Shown here in pieces: positions 1 through 10,546 of a stretch of DNA of 64,000 nucleotides; the stretch's first letter is position 1; each line of letters opens with the position of its first letter. The DNA comes from Streptomyces tendae. Its GTDB lineage: Bacteria > Actinomycetota > Actinomycetes > Streptomycetales > Streptomycetaceae. The stretch lies in the NCBI RefSeq assembly GCF_008632955.1, contig NZ_CP043959.1, positions 5,022,001-5,086,000 on the forward strand. Reading direction: 5' to 3'. Both the position numbers and the translations under genes were made by a program. The notes under the pieces were generated by a model. The model was not told where the DNA came from. It ran no database searches and was given only the letters and a program-made list of their open reading frames with translations.

Positions 1-137
1 AGGTCGACCCGCAGCTGCTCGCCACGGTGACCTCCTGGTGCGCGCAGCACGGCGTGCTGCCGGACCGGATCTCGGTGGAGCGCCACACCTTGGAAGACGT
101 CTTTCTGGAGCTGACCGGCAAGGAGCTGCGTTCGTGA
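1..137 (+). CDS. ABC exporter ATP-binding protein, C-terminal fragment
   Basis: This is the last 44 codons of an ATP-binding subunit; the nucleotide-binding core lies upstream of the window. The reading frame (frame 3) ends LEDVFLELTGKELRS and a TGA at 135-137. That tail is typical of DrrA/CcmA-type ATPases of drug or ABC-2 exporters, whose C-terminus usually carries a 'LEDVFLxLTG' signature. The partner permease follows. The last 33 nt (105-137) are repeated almost exactly at 197-229, just before the permease start, so the original stop/start overlap appears to have been split. The family call rests on this short tail and on the neighbour. Confidence 0.75.
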   Translation, partial: VDPQLLATVTSWCAQHGVLPDRISVERHTLEDVFLELTGKELRS

Positions 138-229
138 TCACGCATCACACCGGGACCGGCCGGGGGTCCGGGGGTTGTCCCCCGGGAAGGCACAGCCTGG
201 AGCTGACCGGCAAGGAGCTGCGCTCGTGA
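105..229 (+). repeat. 33-bp direct repeat flanking a palindromic insert
   Basis: Positions 105-137 and 197-229 are identical except at one base (131 T, 223 C). Each copy encodes LELTGKELRS and a stop. The 59 nt between them contain a G-run/C-run hairpin (about 160-188, GGGGG-TTGT-CCCCC core) of the kind scattered between Streptomyces genes. The 92-bp offset is not a multiple of three. The second copy provides the GTGA stop/start overlap to the permease. It looks like a palindromic element inserted with duplication of the target. Confidence 0.7.
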
Positions 230-996
230 CGGCCACCGGGACCTACTCACCGCAGCCGGGCGCGGCGCCGCTGGCCCGCATGATCGGCGCCCAGGCGGTG
301 CTCGAGACGAAGATGCTGCTGCGCAACGGTGAGCAGCTGCTGCTCACCGTGGTCATCCCCACCCTGCTGCTGGTGCTGTTCAGCACCGTGGACGTGGTGG
401 ACACCGGTGACGGCGCGGCGGTCGACTTCCTGGCGCCCGGCATCCTGGCGCTCGCCGTGATGTCGACGGCGTTCACCGGGCAGGCCATCGCGACCGGCTT
501 CGAGCGCCGCTACGGCGTGCTGAAGCGGCTCGCCGCGTCGCCGCTGCCGCGCTGGGGCCTGATGACCGCCAAGACGCTGTCGGTGCTGGTCACCGAGGTG
601 CTCCAGGTGGTCCTGGTGACGGTGATCGCGCTGCTGCTCGGCTGGGACCCGCAGGGCAGCGCCCTCGCGGTGGTCGCCCTGTTGATCCTCGGCACGGCGG
701 CCTTCTCCGGGCTCGGGCTGCTGATGGCCGGCACGCTCAAGGCGGAGGCGACCCTCGCCGCCGCCAACCTGGTCTTCCTGCTGCTGCTCGTCGGCGGCGG
801 GGTGGTCGTGCCGCTGGACAAGTTCCCCGACGCGGCGCAGCACGTACTGGGCCTGCTGCCCATCACCGCGCTGTCGGAGGGCCTGCGGGACGTGCTCCAG
901 CACGGGGCCGGGATGCCCTGGGCCGACCTCGGCGTCCTCACCGCGTGGGCGGTCGCGGGGCTCGCGGCGGCCGGCGCGTTCTTCCGCTGGGAGTAG
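226..996 (+). CDS. ABC-2 type exporter permease
   Basis: Predicted integral membrane subunit of an ABC exporter working with the ATPase that ends at 137. The 256-aa product has about six hydrophobic segments. The first (LLLTVVIPTLLLVLF) follows a short cytoplasmic N-terminus that begins near MIGAQAVLETKMLLRN. A conserved-looking 'GFERRYGVLKRLAASPLPR' loop between TM2 and TM3 is typical of ABC-2/DrrB-like permeases. I choose the GTG at 226 because it overlaps the TGA of the repeated ATPase tail (GTGA) and has GGAG upstream. An in-frame ATG at 175 would begin inside the palindromic insert. The substrate cannot be inferred. Confidence 0.85.
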   Translation: MTATGTYSPQPGAAPLARMIGAQAVLETKMLLRNGEQLLLTVVIPTLLLVLFSTVDVVDTGDGAAVDFLAPGILALAVMSTAFTGQAIATGFERRYGVLKRLAASPLPRWGLMTAKTLSVLVTEVLQVVLVTVIALLLGWDPQGSALAVVALLILGTAAFSGLGLLMAGTLKAEATLAAANLVFLLLLVGGGVVVPLDKFPDAAQHVLGLLPITALSEGLRDVLQHGAGMPWADLGVLTAWAVAGLAAAGAFFRWE

Positions 997-1046
997 TGCG
1001 GGATGCCCGGAACCGACCCTCGTGAAAGTGTGCACAAGCGGCGGCC

Positions 1047-1060
1047 TACGATGGGACGCG
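1047..1060 (+). promoter_or_regulatory. Leaderless promoter -10 box of ctaA
   Basis: TACGAT at 1047-1052 lies exactly 7 nt before the GTG at 1060. This is the usual geometry of a -10 element whose transcript starts at the first base of the start codon. No Shine-Dalgarno sequence precedes the GTG. The -35 region around 1022-1029 (GTGAAA) is poor. Inferred from sequence only. Confidence 0.45.
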
Positions 1061-2079
1061 TGCCAAACGTGACCCGCGCCGACGCCCAGGCGGCCCTGCG
1101 CAACCCGCTCGCCTTCATCGCCGCCCGCTGGACCCCGGATCCCCGGACCGTCCGCCGCGCGGCCCTCACCGCGCTCGTCATGTCGGTGGTCATCGTGGTC
1201 ACCGGCGGCGCGGTGCGGCTGACCGGCTCCGGACTGGGCTGCCCGACCTGGCCCAAGTGCACCGACGACTCGCTCACCACGACCAGCGAGATGGGCCTGC
1301 ACGGCGTCATCGAGTTCGGCAACCGCCTGCTGACCTACGTGCTCTGCGCCGCCGTCGGCTGGGCGATCATCGCCGCGCGTTCGCAGAAGCCGTACCGGCG
1401 CAGCCTCACCCGGCTGGGCTGGACGCAGTTCTGGGTCGTCATGGGCAACGCGGTCCTCGGCGGCATCGTGGTGCTGGTCGGCCTGAACCCGTACACGGTC
1501 GCGGCGCACTTCCTGCTGTCCTCGGCGCTGATCGCGGTCGCCACGGTGATGTGGCAGCGCACCCGCGAGGGCGACACGGAGCCCCGGCCGCTGGTCGGCA
1601 AGGCCGTGCAGCAGCTGGTGTGGTTCCTGGTGGGCGCGTCCGTGCTGCTGATCGCGGCCGGCACGGTGGTCACCGGCGCGGGCCCGCACGCGGGTGACTC
1701 CAGCGAGGTCCCGCGGATGCCGCTGGACTGGGAGACGGTCAGCAAGCTGCACGCCGTGCTGGCGTGGATCGTGGTGACGCTGACGTTCGCCCTGTGGTTC
1801 GTGCTCAAGGCGGTCGACGCCCCCAGGGGCCCGCTGGCCCGCACCCGCGAACTGTTCCTCGTCCTGCTCGCGCAGGGCCTCATCGGCTACGTGCAGTACT
1901 TCACGGACCTGCCCGAGGTTCTGGTGGGCCTGCACATGTTCGGCTCCTGCGTGATGTGGATCTGGGTGCTGCGCGTCCTGCTGTCGCTGCGCGAGCGCCC
2001 GGAGGAGACGGCCCCGGCGGCCACGCCCGTGCCCGCTCAGGAACCGGCCACCAGCCCGTCGATCGCCGGCCCCAGGTAG
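1060..2079 (+). CDS. ctaA: Heme A synthase (CtaA/COX15)
   Basis: Converts heme O to heme A for the aa3-type cytochrome c oxidase; membrane-bound. The 339-aa protein shows eight hydrophobic stretches in two four-helix halves. Family marks are GSGLGCPTWPKC (the extracellular cysteine pair after TM1), HGVIEFGNR (heme-ligand His and the essential Glu after TM2) and later His residues in KLHAVLAW and GLHMFG. CtaB, the preceding enzyme in the pathway, is encoded 2.4 kb away on the other strand. I prefer the GTG at 1060 (leaderless -10 box upstream) over an in-frame ATG at 1051 that overlaps the -10 box. The 3' end overlaps the convergent next gene by 43 nt. Confidence 0.9.
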   Translation: MPNVTRADAQAALRNPLAFIAARWTPDPRTVRRAALTALVMSVVIVVTGGAVRLTGSGLGCPTWPKCTDDSLTTTSEMGLHGVIEFGNRLLTYVLCAAVGWAIIAARSQKPYRRSLTRLGWTQFWVVMGNAVLGGIVVLVGLNPYTVAAHFLLSSALIAVATVMWQRTREGDTEPRPLVGKAVQQLVWFLVGASVLLIAAGTVVTGAGPHAGDSSEVPRMPLDWETVSKLHAVLAWIVVTLTFALWFVLKAVDAPRGPLARTRELFLVLLAQGLIGYVQYFTDLPEVLVGLHMFGSCVMWIWVLRVLLSLRERPEETAPAATPVPAQEPATSPSIAGPR

Positions 2080-2774
2080 CCCCGGACCAGTTCGGCGCGC
2101 CGCTGGATCCACTTCTCGTCGGTGGCCACCGTGCCGCCGTAGCGGCGCGCCCTGATGTCCGCGACGACCTCCTCGGGCGCGCCCAGCGCCGGCAGCACCT
2201 CCAGTGCCTCCCGCTTGGAGATCAGGCGGCCCTCCCGGACGGTGACGGTGACGCGTGCGAAGGTCACCATGCCCAGGTCGACCCAGATGTCCCGGGTCCA
2301 CAGGTCGCTCCGGTCCACGTGCGGCCGCCAGTAGTCACGCTGGTCGCGCAGCACGTACGCGGCGAGTTCGCCGTCCGGCACCGGAGGCAGTACGTCCACG
2401 GGCGGCGCCCCGTACAGCACCCGGCCGAAGGTGTGCAGCTCCGTCCGGGTGACCGGGGTGACGGTGCGCCGGAACAGCCGTTCGTGCGCCCAGGTGAGGT
2501 GGCGGCGCTCCGCGCCCTCCGTGGTGTCGGGGGTCAGGTACGTGCAGTGGAGGCCGGCCGCGAGCGGTTCGGCGCGCAGCCGGGCGTGCAGGACGGCGAG
2601 CCGCCACACTGTGCGCGGGCCGATCGGCGGGGGCAGGACCGCGATCAGGTCCAGGTCGCTGCGGCCCTCCACGTAGTCGCCCCCGGCCAGTGAGCCGTGT
2701 GCCCACACGGCGACCGGGGACAGGGGCGCGAGCCCGGTGAGGAAGCGGTCGAGCAGGGCGTCGGTCTGCTGCAT
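2037..2774 (-). CDS. Nucleotidyltransferase-fold protein
   Basis: A 245-aa soluble protein with a polymerase-beta-type nucleotidyltransferase core: AVWAHGSLAGGDYVEGRSD followed by LDLIAVL gives the GS-x(n)-D-x-D metal-binding pattern near residues 26-50. The rest resembles aminoglycoside adenylyltransferase-like or uncharacterised Streptomyces nucleotidyltransferases. The substrate (small molecule, protein or RNA) is not evident. I start at the ATG at 2774, with GGAG about 10 nt upstream, rather than the in-frame codon at 2837. The gene converges on ctaA and the two coding ends overlap by 43 nt. Confidence 0.7.
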   Translation of the reverse strand: MQQTDALLDRFLTGLAPLSPVAVWAHGSLAGGDYVEGRSDLDLIAVLPPPIGPRTVWRLAVLHARLRAEPLAAGLHCTYLTPDTTEGAERRHLTWAHERLFRRTVTPVTRTELHTFGRVLYGAPPVDVLPPVPDGELAAYVLRDQRDYWRPHVDRSDLWTRDIWVDLGMVTFARVTVTVREGRLISKREALEVLPALGAPEEVVADIRARRYGGTVATDEKWIQRRAELVRGYLGPAIDGLVAGS

Positions 2775-2855
2775 CCGCCCAGTCTCCACCCCGGTGCTCC
2801 CCCGGGTGGTGCGTTCCGGCCGGTTCACGCCGTGCACCCGGCCCGCGTCTTCCGG

Positions 2856-3962
2856 TCAGTCGAGGCCGTACACCCGGCTCGCGTTGCCCGAGGCGATCAT
2901 CGCGGCGACGCGCCGGGCGTCGTCCAGGGACCAGGCGCCCTCGGCCACCCAGGTGCCGAGGATCCGCCCGAGGGCCTCGCGGAACAGGTGGGCGCCGACC
3001 ACGTGCAGCTCGGGCAGACCGCGGGCACCGCTGGAGAAGAGGATCTTGCCGAAGGGGGCGAGCTCCAGCACCTCCGCGAGGACGGTCGCGGCGCGGGCGC
3101 CGGTGCGCACGAGGGCGGCGCCGCAGTCGGCGTAGACGTGCGGGAAGACCCCGGCGAGGTGGGCGGCGTGCCGGTGGTACGGGTAGCCGTGCAGCAGCAC
3201 GAGGTCGGTGCCGAGCCCCGCGGTGGCCCGGACGAAGTCGGTCAGCAGGACGGGGTCGGTGCGGTCGACGCGCGCGCCCGGGGCGCCGAGTCCGGCGTGC
3301 AGCTGGAGGGGCAGACCGGAGGCCACCGCGATCCACAGCAGATGGCGCAGCAGCACCGGGTCGCTCAGCCGGCCCCCCGCGCCGCGCGCGGCCAGCCAGC
3401 GTCCGGCGGCGCCGCGCACCTCGCCCGCCTGCGGAGGCTCGGGGCTGAGCGCCAGCCCGTGCCGCAGTCCGGCGACGGAGGTGAAGGCGACCGCGTGCGC
3501 GGCGGCGGCGTGGACGGACTCGGCGAGATTGGCCAGGAAGGACTCGACGGTGCCGGAGGTGTCGGCGACCTGTTCGGCGAGCTGCTCCAGGCGGACGATC
3601 TCGTGCGCCTCGGCCTCCCCGGCCCGGCCCAGCTCGGCGGGGTCGGTGAGGTCGTCGGACAGGCCGGTGTCGACGAGGTAGGCGGTGATGCCGCTGCCCC
3701 GCAGCAGCCGGCGGCCCGCCTCGACGCTGCCCAGCTCACGGCGCCGGGCGAGGTAGCGGGAGGGCGGGCAGTGCGGCTCCAGGCCCAGCAGCGGCGGGCA
3801 CCAGCGGCGCACGGCGAACCCGGTCTGCGTGTCGAAGAGGGTGGTGCCGGGCGCGGGCGGGCCCTCGGTGCGGGCCAGCTGGGCCTCGAACGTGCCGAGG
3901 CCCAGCTCCGTGCGCAGTACGCCGTGGCAGTACTGGTCCACGAGGGACGGCGGGTCGATCAT
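2856..3962 (-). CDS. Amidohydrolase family protein (FluG N-terminal-like)
   Basis: A 368-aa TIM-barrel amidohydrolase-2-like protein. Seen in sequence: LHAGLG near the middle, LLHGYPYHRHAAHLAGVFPHVYAD (strand with metal/substrate His and a following Asp), LFSSGARGLPELHVVGAHLF and the C-terminal ASGNASRVYGL tail typical of this superfamily. These blocks match proteins usually annotated as amidohydrolase associated with glutamine synthetase (FluG-like), but no glutamine synthetase is adjacent. The start ATG at 3962 follows a GGGGAGAG sequence. The reaction is unknown. Confidence 0.7.
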   Translation of the reverse strand: MIDPPSLVDQYCHGVLRTELGLGTFEAQLARTEGPPAPGTTLFDTQTGFAVRRWCPPLLGLEPHCPPSRYLARRRELGSVEAGRRLLRGSGITAYLVDTGLSDDLTDPAELGRAGEAEAHEIVRLEQLAEQVADTSGTVESFLANLAESVHAAAAHAVAFTSVAGLRHGLALSPEPPQAGEVRGAAGRWLAARGAGGRLSDPVLLRHLLWIAVASGLPLQLHAGLGAPGARVDRTDPVLLTDFVRATAGLGTDLVLLHGYPYHRHAAHLAGVFPHVYADCGAALVRTGARAATVLAEVLELAPFGKILFSSGARGLPELHVVGAHLFREALGRILGTWVAEGAWSLDDARRVAAMIASGNASRVYGLD

Positions 3963-4046
3963 CTCCGGGCTCTCCCCGTGTGGACGCTGTCGCTGCCTAC
4001 ACGTCCTAACGGGTGAACCGGTGAAGAGGTGTTGCCCTGGGGGCGG

Positions 4047-4379
4047 TCAGTCGTTGGAGGGGCCGCCGACCTGGATGCCCGCCATGCGGCTCCACTCGTA
4101 CGGGCCGGTCCTCACCTTGGCGGCGAACTCGCCGTCGAACTCCTCGTGCACGGTGATGCCGGCCTTCTCGACGGCCTGCCGCGCGATCTCCATGGACGGG
4201 GCGAAGACGTCACCCCAGGCGCCGTCCTCGCCGACGAGGACGATCCGGGCGCCGCGCTGTCCGAGGTATGCCACCTGGCCCTCGGCGCCGCCGTGCTCCT
4301 TGGCGAAGCCGCCGATCCGCTTGGCGAGCCGGGCCGCCTTCTGCCCGTCCTTCGGGTCCACCTGCTGCGTGTCTGCCAT
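4047..4379 (-). CDS. Conserved actinobacterial protein of unknown function
   Basis: A small acidic/basic mixed soluble protein of 110 aa with no signal peptide or membrane segment and no catalytic motif that I recognise. The middle (QRGARIVLVGEDGAWGDVF) followed by AIEIARQAVEKAGITVHEEF-like alternation suggests a compact alpha/beta fold. The ATG at 4379 has TAGCAT exactly 7 nt upstream (4387-4392 on the plus strand) and no Shine-Dalgarno sequence, so it is probably leaderless. It lies just beyond the ctaB terminator, in the same direction as ctaB. Confidence 0.7.
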   Translation of the reverse strand: MADTQQVDPKDGQKAARLAKRIGGFAKEHGGAEGQVAYLGQRGARIVLVGEDGAWGDVFAPSMEIARQAVEKAGITVHEEFDGEFAAKVRTGPYEWSRMAGIQVGGPSND

Positions 4380-4412
4380 GACCAGGATGCTACCGACGAG
4401 TAGATCGAACGG

Positions 4413-4456
4413 CGACGGGCGGGGTCCGTGGCCTTGGCCACGTGCCCCGCCCGTCG
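4413..4456 (-). terminator. Intrinsic terminator of ctaB
   Basis: A perfect 12-bp outer stem (CGACGGGCGGGG at 4413-4424 with its complement at 4445-4456) encloses a second 7-bp stem (CGTGGCC/GGCCACG). It sits 17 nt downstream of the ctaB stop codon on the minus strand. There is no T-run, as is usual for high-GC actinomycete terminators. Confidence 0.7.
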
Positions 4457-4472
4457 GCGTGCCAGGGGTGTC

Positions 4473-5420
4473 TCAGCGCAGGAACGGATCCACAGCGATG
4501 GCGACGAAGACCAGCGAGACGTAGGTGATGGACCAGTGGAACAGCCGCATCTCCTTGAGCTTGGCGCCGGTCACCTCGGCCTTGGCGCGGTTCAGCAGCG
4601 CGTGCGCCTCCCACAGCCACCAGCCGCCGGCCGCCAGGGCGACCGCGGTGTAGAACCAGCCGGTGTAGCCCATCGGGGTGAGCAGCAGCGACACGCCGAC
4701 CATCACCCAGCTGTAGAGGACGATCTGCCGGGCGACCGCCTTGTTGCCGGCGACGACCGGCAGCATCGGCACGCCCACGCGGGCGTAGTCCTCCTTCACC
4801 TTCATCGACAGCGGCCAGTAGTGCGGCGGCGTCCAGAAGAAGATGACGAGGAAGAGGACGACCGGGGCCCAGGACATCGAGTTGGTGACCGCGGACCAGC
4901 CGATCAGCACCGGCATGCAGCCGGCGATGCCGCCCCACACGATGTTCTGCGCGGTGCGCCGCTTGAGGATCATCGTGTAGACGACCACGTAGAAGAGGAG
5001 CGCGCCGAGGGAGAGCCAGGCGGACAGCCAGTTGACGGTGAGGCCGAACATCAGTGTCGAGGCGACGGCCAGGGTGATGCCGAAGACCAGCGCCTCACGG
5101 GGGCTGACCATGCCGGTCACCAGCGGCCGCTGCGAGGTGCGGTCCATCAGCGCGTCGATGTCGCGATCGATGTACATGTTCAGCGCGTTGGCGCCGCCCG
5201 CCGACAGGTAGCCGCCGACACAGGTCAGCAGCACGAGCGTCAGGTCGGGCACGCCCTGCTGCGCCAGGAACATCACCGGGACGGTGGTGATGAGCAGCAG
5301 TTCGATGATCCGCGGCTTGGTGAGAGCCACGAAAGCCATCACACGGGCCCCGAACGGCCGATGCGCAGGGCTCTGACTCGTCCCCAGGACCCCCGCCGGG
5401 CGGGATTCAACGGCCGTCAC
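4473..5420 (-). CDS. ctaB: Protoheme IX farnesyltransferase (heme O synthase)
   Basis: Transfers a farnesyl group to heme B to make heme O, the substrate of CtaA. UbiA-family membrane prenyltransferase of 315 aa with about nine hydrophobic helices. The first aspartate-rich motif is N81-MYI-D85-RDI-D89; the second catalytic region includes DYARVGVPMLP. The GTG at 5420 (VTAVESRPAG) is chosen because AGGGG lies about 6 nt upstream. An in-frame start at 5621 would add an unlikely 67-residue extension running into the divergent control region of tkt. The gene is divergent from the pentose-phosphate operon. Confidence 0.92.
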   Translation of the reverse strand: MTAVESRPAGVLGTSQSPAHRPFGARVMAFVALTKPRIIELLLITTVPVMFLAQQGVPDLTLVLLTCVGGYLSAGGANALNMYIDRDIDALMDRTSQRPLVTGMVSPREALVFGITLAVASTLMFGLTVNWLSAWLSLGALLFYVVVYTMILKRRTAQNIVWGGIAGCMPVLIGWSAVTNSMSWAPVVLFLVIFFWTPPHYWPLSMKVKEDYARVGVPMLPVVAGNKAVARQIVLYSWVMVGVSLLLTPMGYTGWFYTAVALAAGGWWLWEAHALLNRAKAEVTGAKLKEMRLFHWSITYVSLVFVAIAVDPFLR

Positions 5421-5778
5421 GCACACCCCTACAGAGACATCCCAGCAAGCCTCCCCATGTGAAGTGGCGGTAAAGGCTCGCGCGTACCACGCCACTCTAG
5501 ACGTTGCCCAGACCCGGGCATTCGCGGGGGTCCGGTCGTGTTGGCGAATGCCCTCCGGGGTGCTCTCCGAGGTGCGTTCCCCAGCTCGATTGAGCACGCG
5601 GATGAGCGGCTCCGTATTCATCTGCCGAATGCGGAAACTTCCCAGTCAGGAGGCGGATCGCGGGGAGTGCCCGCACTCTGGAATGACCCGGAAAAAGGCA
5701 CGTCCTACGGGGGTAGGCTCGACCTCGTCGGTGGGTAGTCACCGGCATCCGACATGTGGAGAGGAGCCCTGACTCAGG
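5421..5778. promoter_or_regulatory. Divergent ctaB/tkt control region
   Basis: A 358-nt stretch without a convincing gene. It holds a 7-bp inverted repeat CATTCGC/GCGAATG (about 5519-5550), GGAAT at 5680-5684 followed after exactly 16 nt by CGTC at 5701-5704 (a spacing like ECF sigma promoters of the sigma-E type), and a TAGGCT hexamer at 5714-5719 that could be a housekeeping -10 for tkt. Function is inferred only. Confidence 0.4.
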
Positions 5779-7866
<2,088 letters not shown>

Positions 7867-7900
7867 CGCTCATATACGACACGTAGGAGATGGAATTTCC

Positions 7901-9019
7901 ATGACAGACGCACTGAAGCGCCTTTCCGACGAAGGCGTCGCGATCTGGCTGGACGACCTGTCGCGCAAGCGGATCACCTCCGGCAACCTCGCCGAGCTGA
8001 TCGACCAGCAGCACGTCGTGGGCGTCACCACCAACCCGACGATCTTCCAGAAGGCGATCTCGGAGGGCGACGGGTACGACACGCAGCTCACCGACCTCGC
8101 GGCCCGGAAGGTCACCGTCGAGGAAGCCGTCCGGATGATCACCACGGCGGACGTCCGCGACGCCGCCGACATCCTGCGCCCGGTCTTCGACGCCACCGAC
8201 GGCCAGGACGGCCGGGTCTCGATCGAGGTCGACCCGCGGCTGGCCCACGACACCCGCGCGACGGTCGCCGAGGCCAAGCAGCTCGCCTGGCTGGTGGACC
8301 GGCCGAACACGCTGATCAAGATCCCGGCGACCGAGGCGGGCATCCCGGCCATCGCCGAGGTCATCGGCCTGGGCATCAGCGTCAACGTCACGCTGATCTT
8401 CTCCCTGGAGCGCTACCGCAAGGTCATGGACGCGTTCCTGACCGGCCTGGAGAAGGCCAAGGCCCGCGGCCTGGACCTGTCGAAGATCCACTCCGTGGCG
8501 TCCTTCTTCGTGTCCCGCGTGGACACCGAGATCGACAAGCGGATCGACGCGCTCGGCACCGACGAGGCCAAGGCGCTGCGCGGCAAGGCCGCCATCGCCA
8601 ACGCGCGCCTGGCCTACCAGGCGTACGAGGAGGTCTTCTCCACCGACCGCTGGGCGGCGCTGGAGCGCGAGGGCGCCAACAAGCAGCGTCCGCTGTGGGC
8701 CTCGACCGGTGTGAAGGACAAGGCGTACAAGGCCACCATGTACGTCGACGAACTGGTGGCGCCGAACACGGTGAACACCATGCCGGAGGCGACGCTGTTC
8801 GCCACCGAGGAGAAGGGCGAGATCCGGGGCAACGCCGTCGCGGGCACGTACGAGCAGGCGCGCGCCGACCTCGACGCGGTCGAGGCGCTCGGCATCGCGT
8901 ACGACGAGGTGGTGCGGCTTCTCGAGGACGAGGGCGTCGACAAGTTCGAGGCGTCCTGGAACGACCTGCTGAAGTCGACCGAGGCGGAGCTCCAGCGCCT
9001 CGCCCCCTCGGAGGGCTGA
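7901..9019 (+). CDS. tal: Transaldolase
   Basis: Transfers a dihydroxyacetone unit between sugar phosphates and links the pentose-phosphate pathway to glycolysis. The 372-aa length fits the longer actinobacterial/cyanobacterial transaldolase type. Seen: GVTTNPTIFQKAI near residues 41-53, the Schiff-base lysine K140 in LIKIPAT, and SVNVTLIFSLERY. The ATG at 7901 is preceded by TAGGAGA. It lies in one operon between tkt and zwf. Confidence 0.95.
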   Translation: MTDALKRLSDEGVAIWLDDLSRKRITSGNLAELIDQQHVVGVTTNPTIFQKAISEGDGYDTQLTDLAARKVTVEEAVRMITTADVRDAADILRPVFDATDGQDGRVSIEVDPRLAHDTRATVAEAKQLAWLVDRPNTLIKIPATEAGIPAIAEVIGLGISVNVTLIFSLERYRKVMDAFLTGLEKAKARGLDLSKIHSVASFFVSRVDTEIDKRIDALGTDEAKALRGKAAIANARLAYQAYEEVFSTDRWAALEREGANKQRPLWASTGVKDKAYKATMYVDELVAPNTVNTMPEATLFATEEKGEIRGNAVAGTYEQARADLDAVEALGIAYDEVVRLLEDEGVDKFEASWNDLLKSTEAELQRLAPSEG

Positions 9020-9023
9020 GACC

Positions 9024-10546
9024 TTGTCGAGCAGCAATCCGCTGCGTGACCCGGCGGACCGACGGCTCCCGCGTATCGCGGGGCCGTCGGGCCTGGTCAT
9101 CTTCGGCGTCACGGGTGACCTGTCACGCAAGAAGCTGATGCCGGCCGTGTACGACCTCGCCAACCGGGGGCTGCTGCCGCCGGGCTTCTCGCTGGTGGGC
9201 TTCGCCCGCCGCGAATGGGCGAACGAGGACTTCGCGCAGGAGGTCCACGACGCGGTCAAGGAGCACGCCCGCACCCCCTTCCGTGAGGAGGTCTGGCAGC
9301 AGCTCATCCAGGGCATGCGTTTCGTGCAGGGCACCTTCGACGACGACGAGTCCTTCGAGCGGCTGCGGGGCACGATCGAGGAACTGGACAAGGCGCAGGG
9401 CACGGGCGGCAACTTCGCCTTCTACCTGTCCGTGCCGCCGCGGTCCTTCCCGGTGGTCATCCAGCAGCTGAAGAAGCACGGGCTGGCCGACCAGACGGAC
9501 GGTTCCTGGCGGCGCGCGGTCATCGAGAAGCCGTTCGGACACGACCTGAGGTCGGCCGAGGAGCTGAACGCGATCGTCCACGAGGTGTTCGCCCCGGACC
9601 AGGTGTTCCGGATCGACCACTACCTGGGCAAGGAGACCGTCCAGAACATCCTGGCGCTGCGCTTCGCCAACCAGATGTTCGAGCCGATCTGGAACCGGTC
9701 CTTCGTGGACCACGTGCAGATCACCATGGCCGAGGACATCGGCATCGGCGGCCGGGCCGGCTACTACGACGGCATCGGCGCCGCCCGCGACGTCATCCAG
9801 AACCACCTGCTCCAGCTGCTGGCCCTCACCGCCATGGAGGAGCCCGCCTCCTTCGACGCGGACGCGCTGGCCGCGGAGAAGACCAAGGTGCTCGGCGCCG
9901 TGCGGCTGCCGAAGGACCTGGGCCGCGACACCGTGCGCGGCCAGTACGCGGCCGGCTGGCAGGGCGGCGCGAAGGTCATCGGGTACCTGGAGGAGGAAGG
10001 CATCGACCGGTCCTCCAAGACCGACACCTACGCAGCGATCAAGGTGGGCATCGACAACCGCCGCTGGGCGGGCGTGCCCTTCTACCTGCGCACCGGCAAG
10101 CGCCTGGGCCGCCGGGTCACCGAGATCGCTGTCGTCTTCCAGCGGGCGCCGCACTCCCCTTCGACACCTCGGCCACCGAGGAGCTCGGCCAGAACGCCAT
10201 CGTGATCCGCGTCCAGCCGGACGAGGGCGTCACGGTGCGGTTCGGCTCCAAGGTGCCCGGCACGTCGATGGAGATCCGGGACGTGTCGATGGACTTCGCG
10301 TACGGCGAGTCCTTCACCGAGTCCAGCCCGGAGGCGTACGAACGGCTGATCCTCGACGTGCTGCTCGGCGACTCCAACCTCTTCCCGCGCACGGAGGAGG
10401 TCGAGCTGTCCTGGAAGATCCTCGACCCGATCGAGGAGTACTGGGACACCAACGGCACGCCGGCGCAGTACCCGGCCGGCACCTGGGGCCCCGTCGAGGC
10501 GGACCACATGCTCGAGCGAGACGGACGGAGCTGGCGCCGGCCATGA
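9024..10546 (+). pseudogene. zwf: Glucose-6-phosphate dehydrogenase gene with one-base frameshift
   Basis: NADP-dependent first step of the oxidative pentose-phosphate pathway. The TTG at 9024 follows GGAGGG by 8 nt. Frame one carries the Rossmann motif GVTGDLSRKK (residues 28-37) and the active site RIDHYLGKE (about 196-204), then runs out of frame after about residue 377 and stops at 10205. The correct C-terminus (VIRVQPDEGVTVRFGSK onward) continues in another frame to 10546. At 10156-10159 four C are present where five restore HSPFD. With one base added the product is 507 aa, a normal length. Either a sequencing error, which I favour, or a true inactivating mutation. Confidence 0.88.

Noticed and set aside
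247..2301. A 684-codon antisense open frame over the permease and ctaA
   Set aside because: Composition is His/Arg/Gly-rich without any recognisable block, and the opposite strand carries well-supported genes.
10202..10546. A separate small gene after zwf
   Set aside because: Its sequence is the conserved C-terminus of glucose-6-phosphate dehydrogenase displaced by a one-base frameshift.
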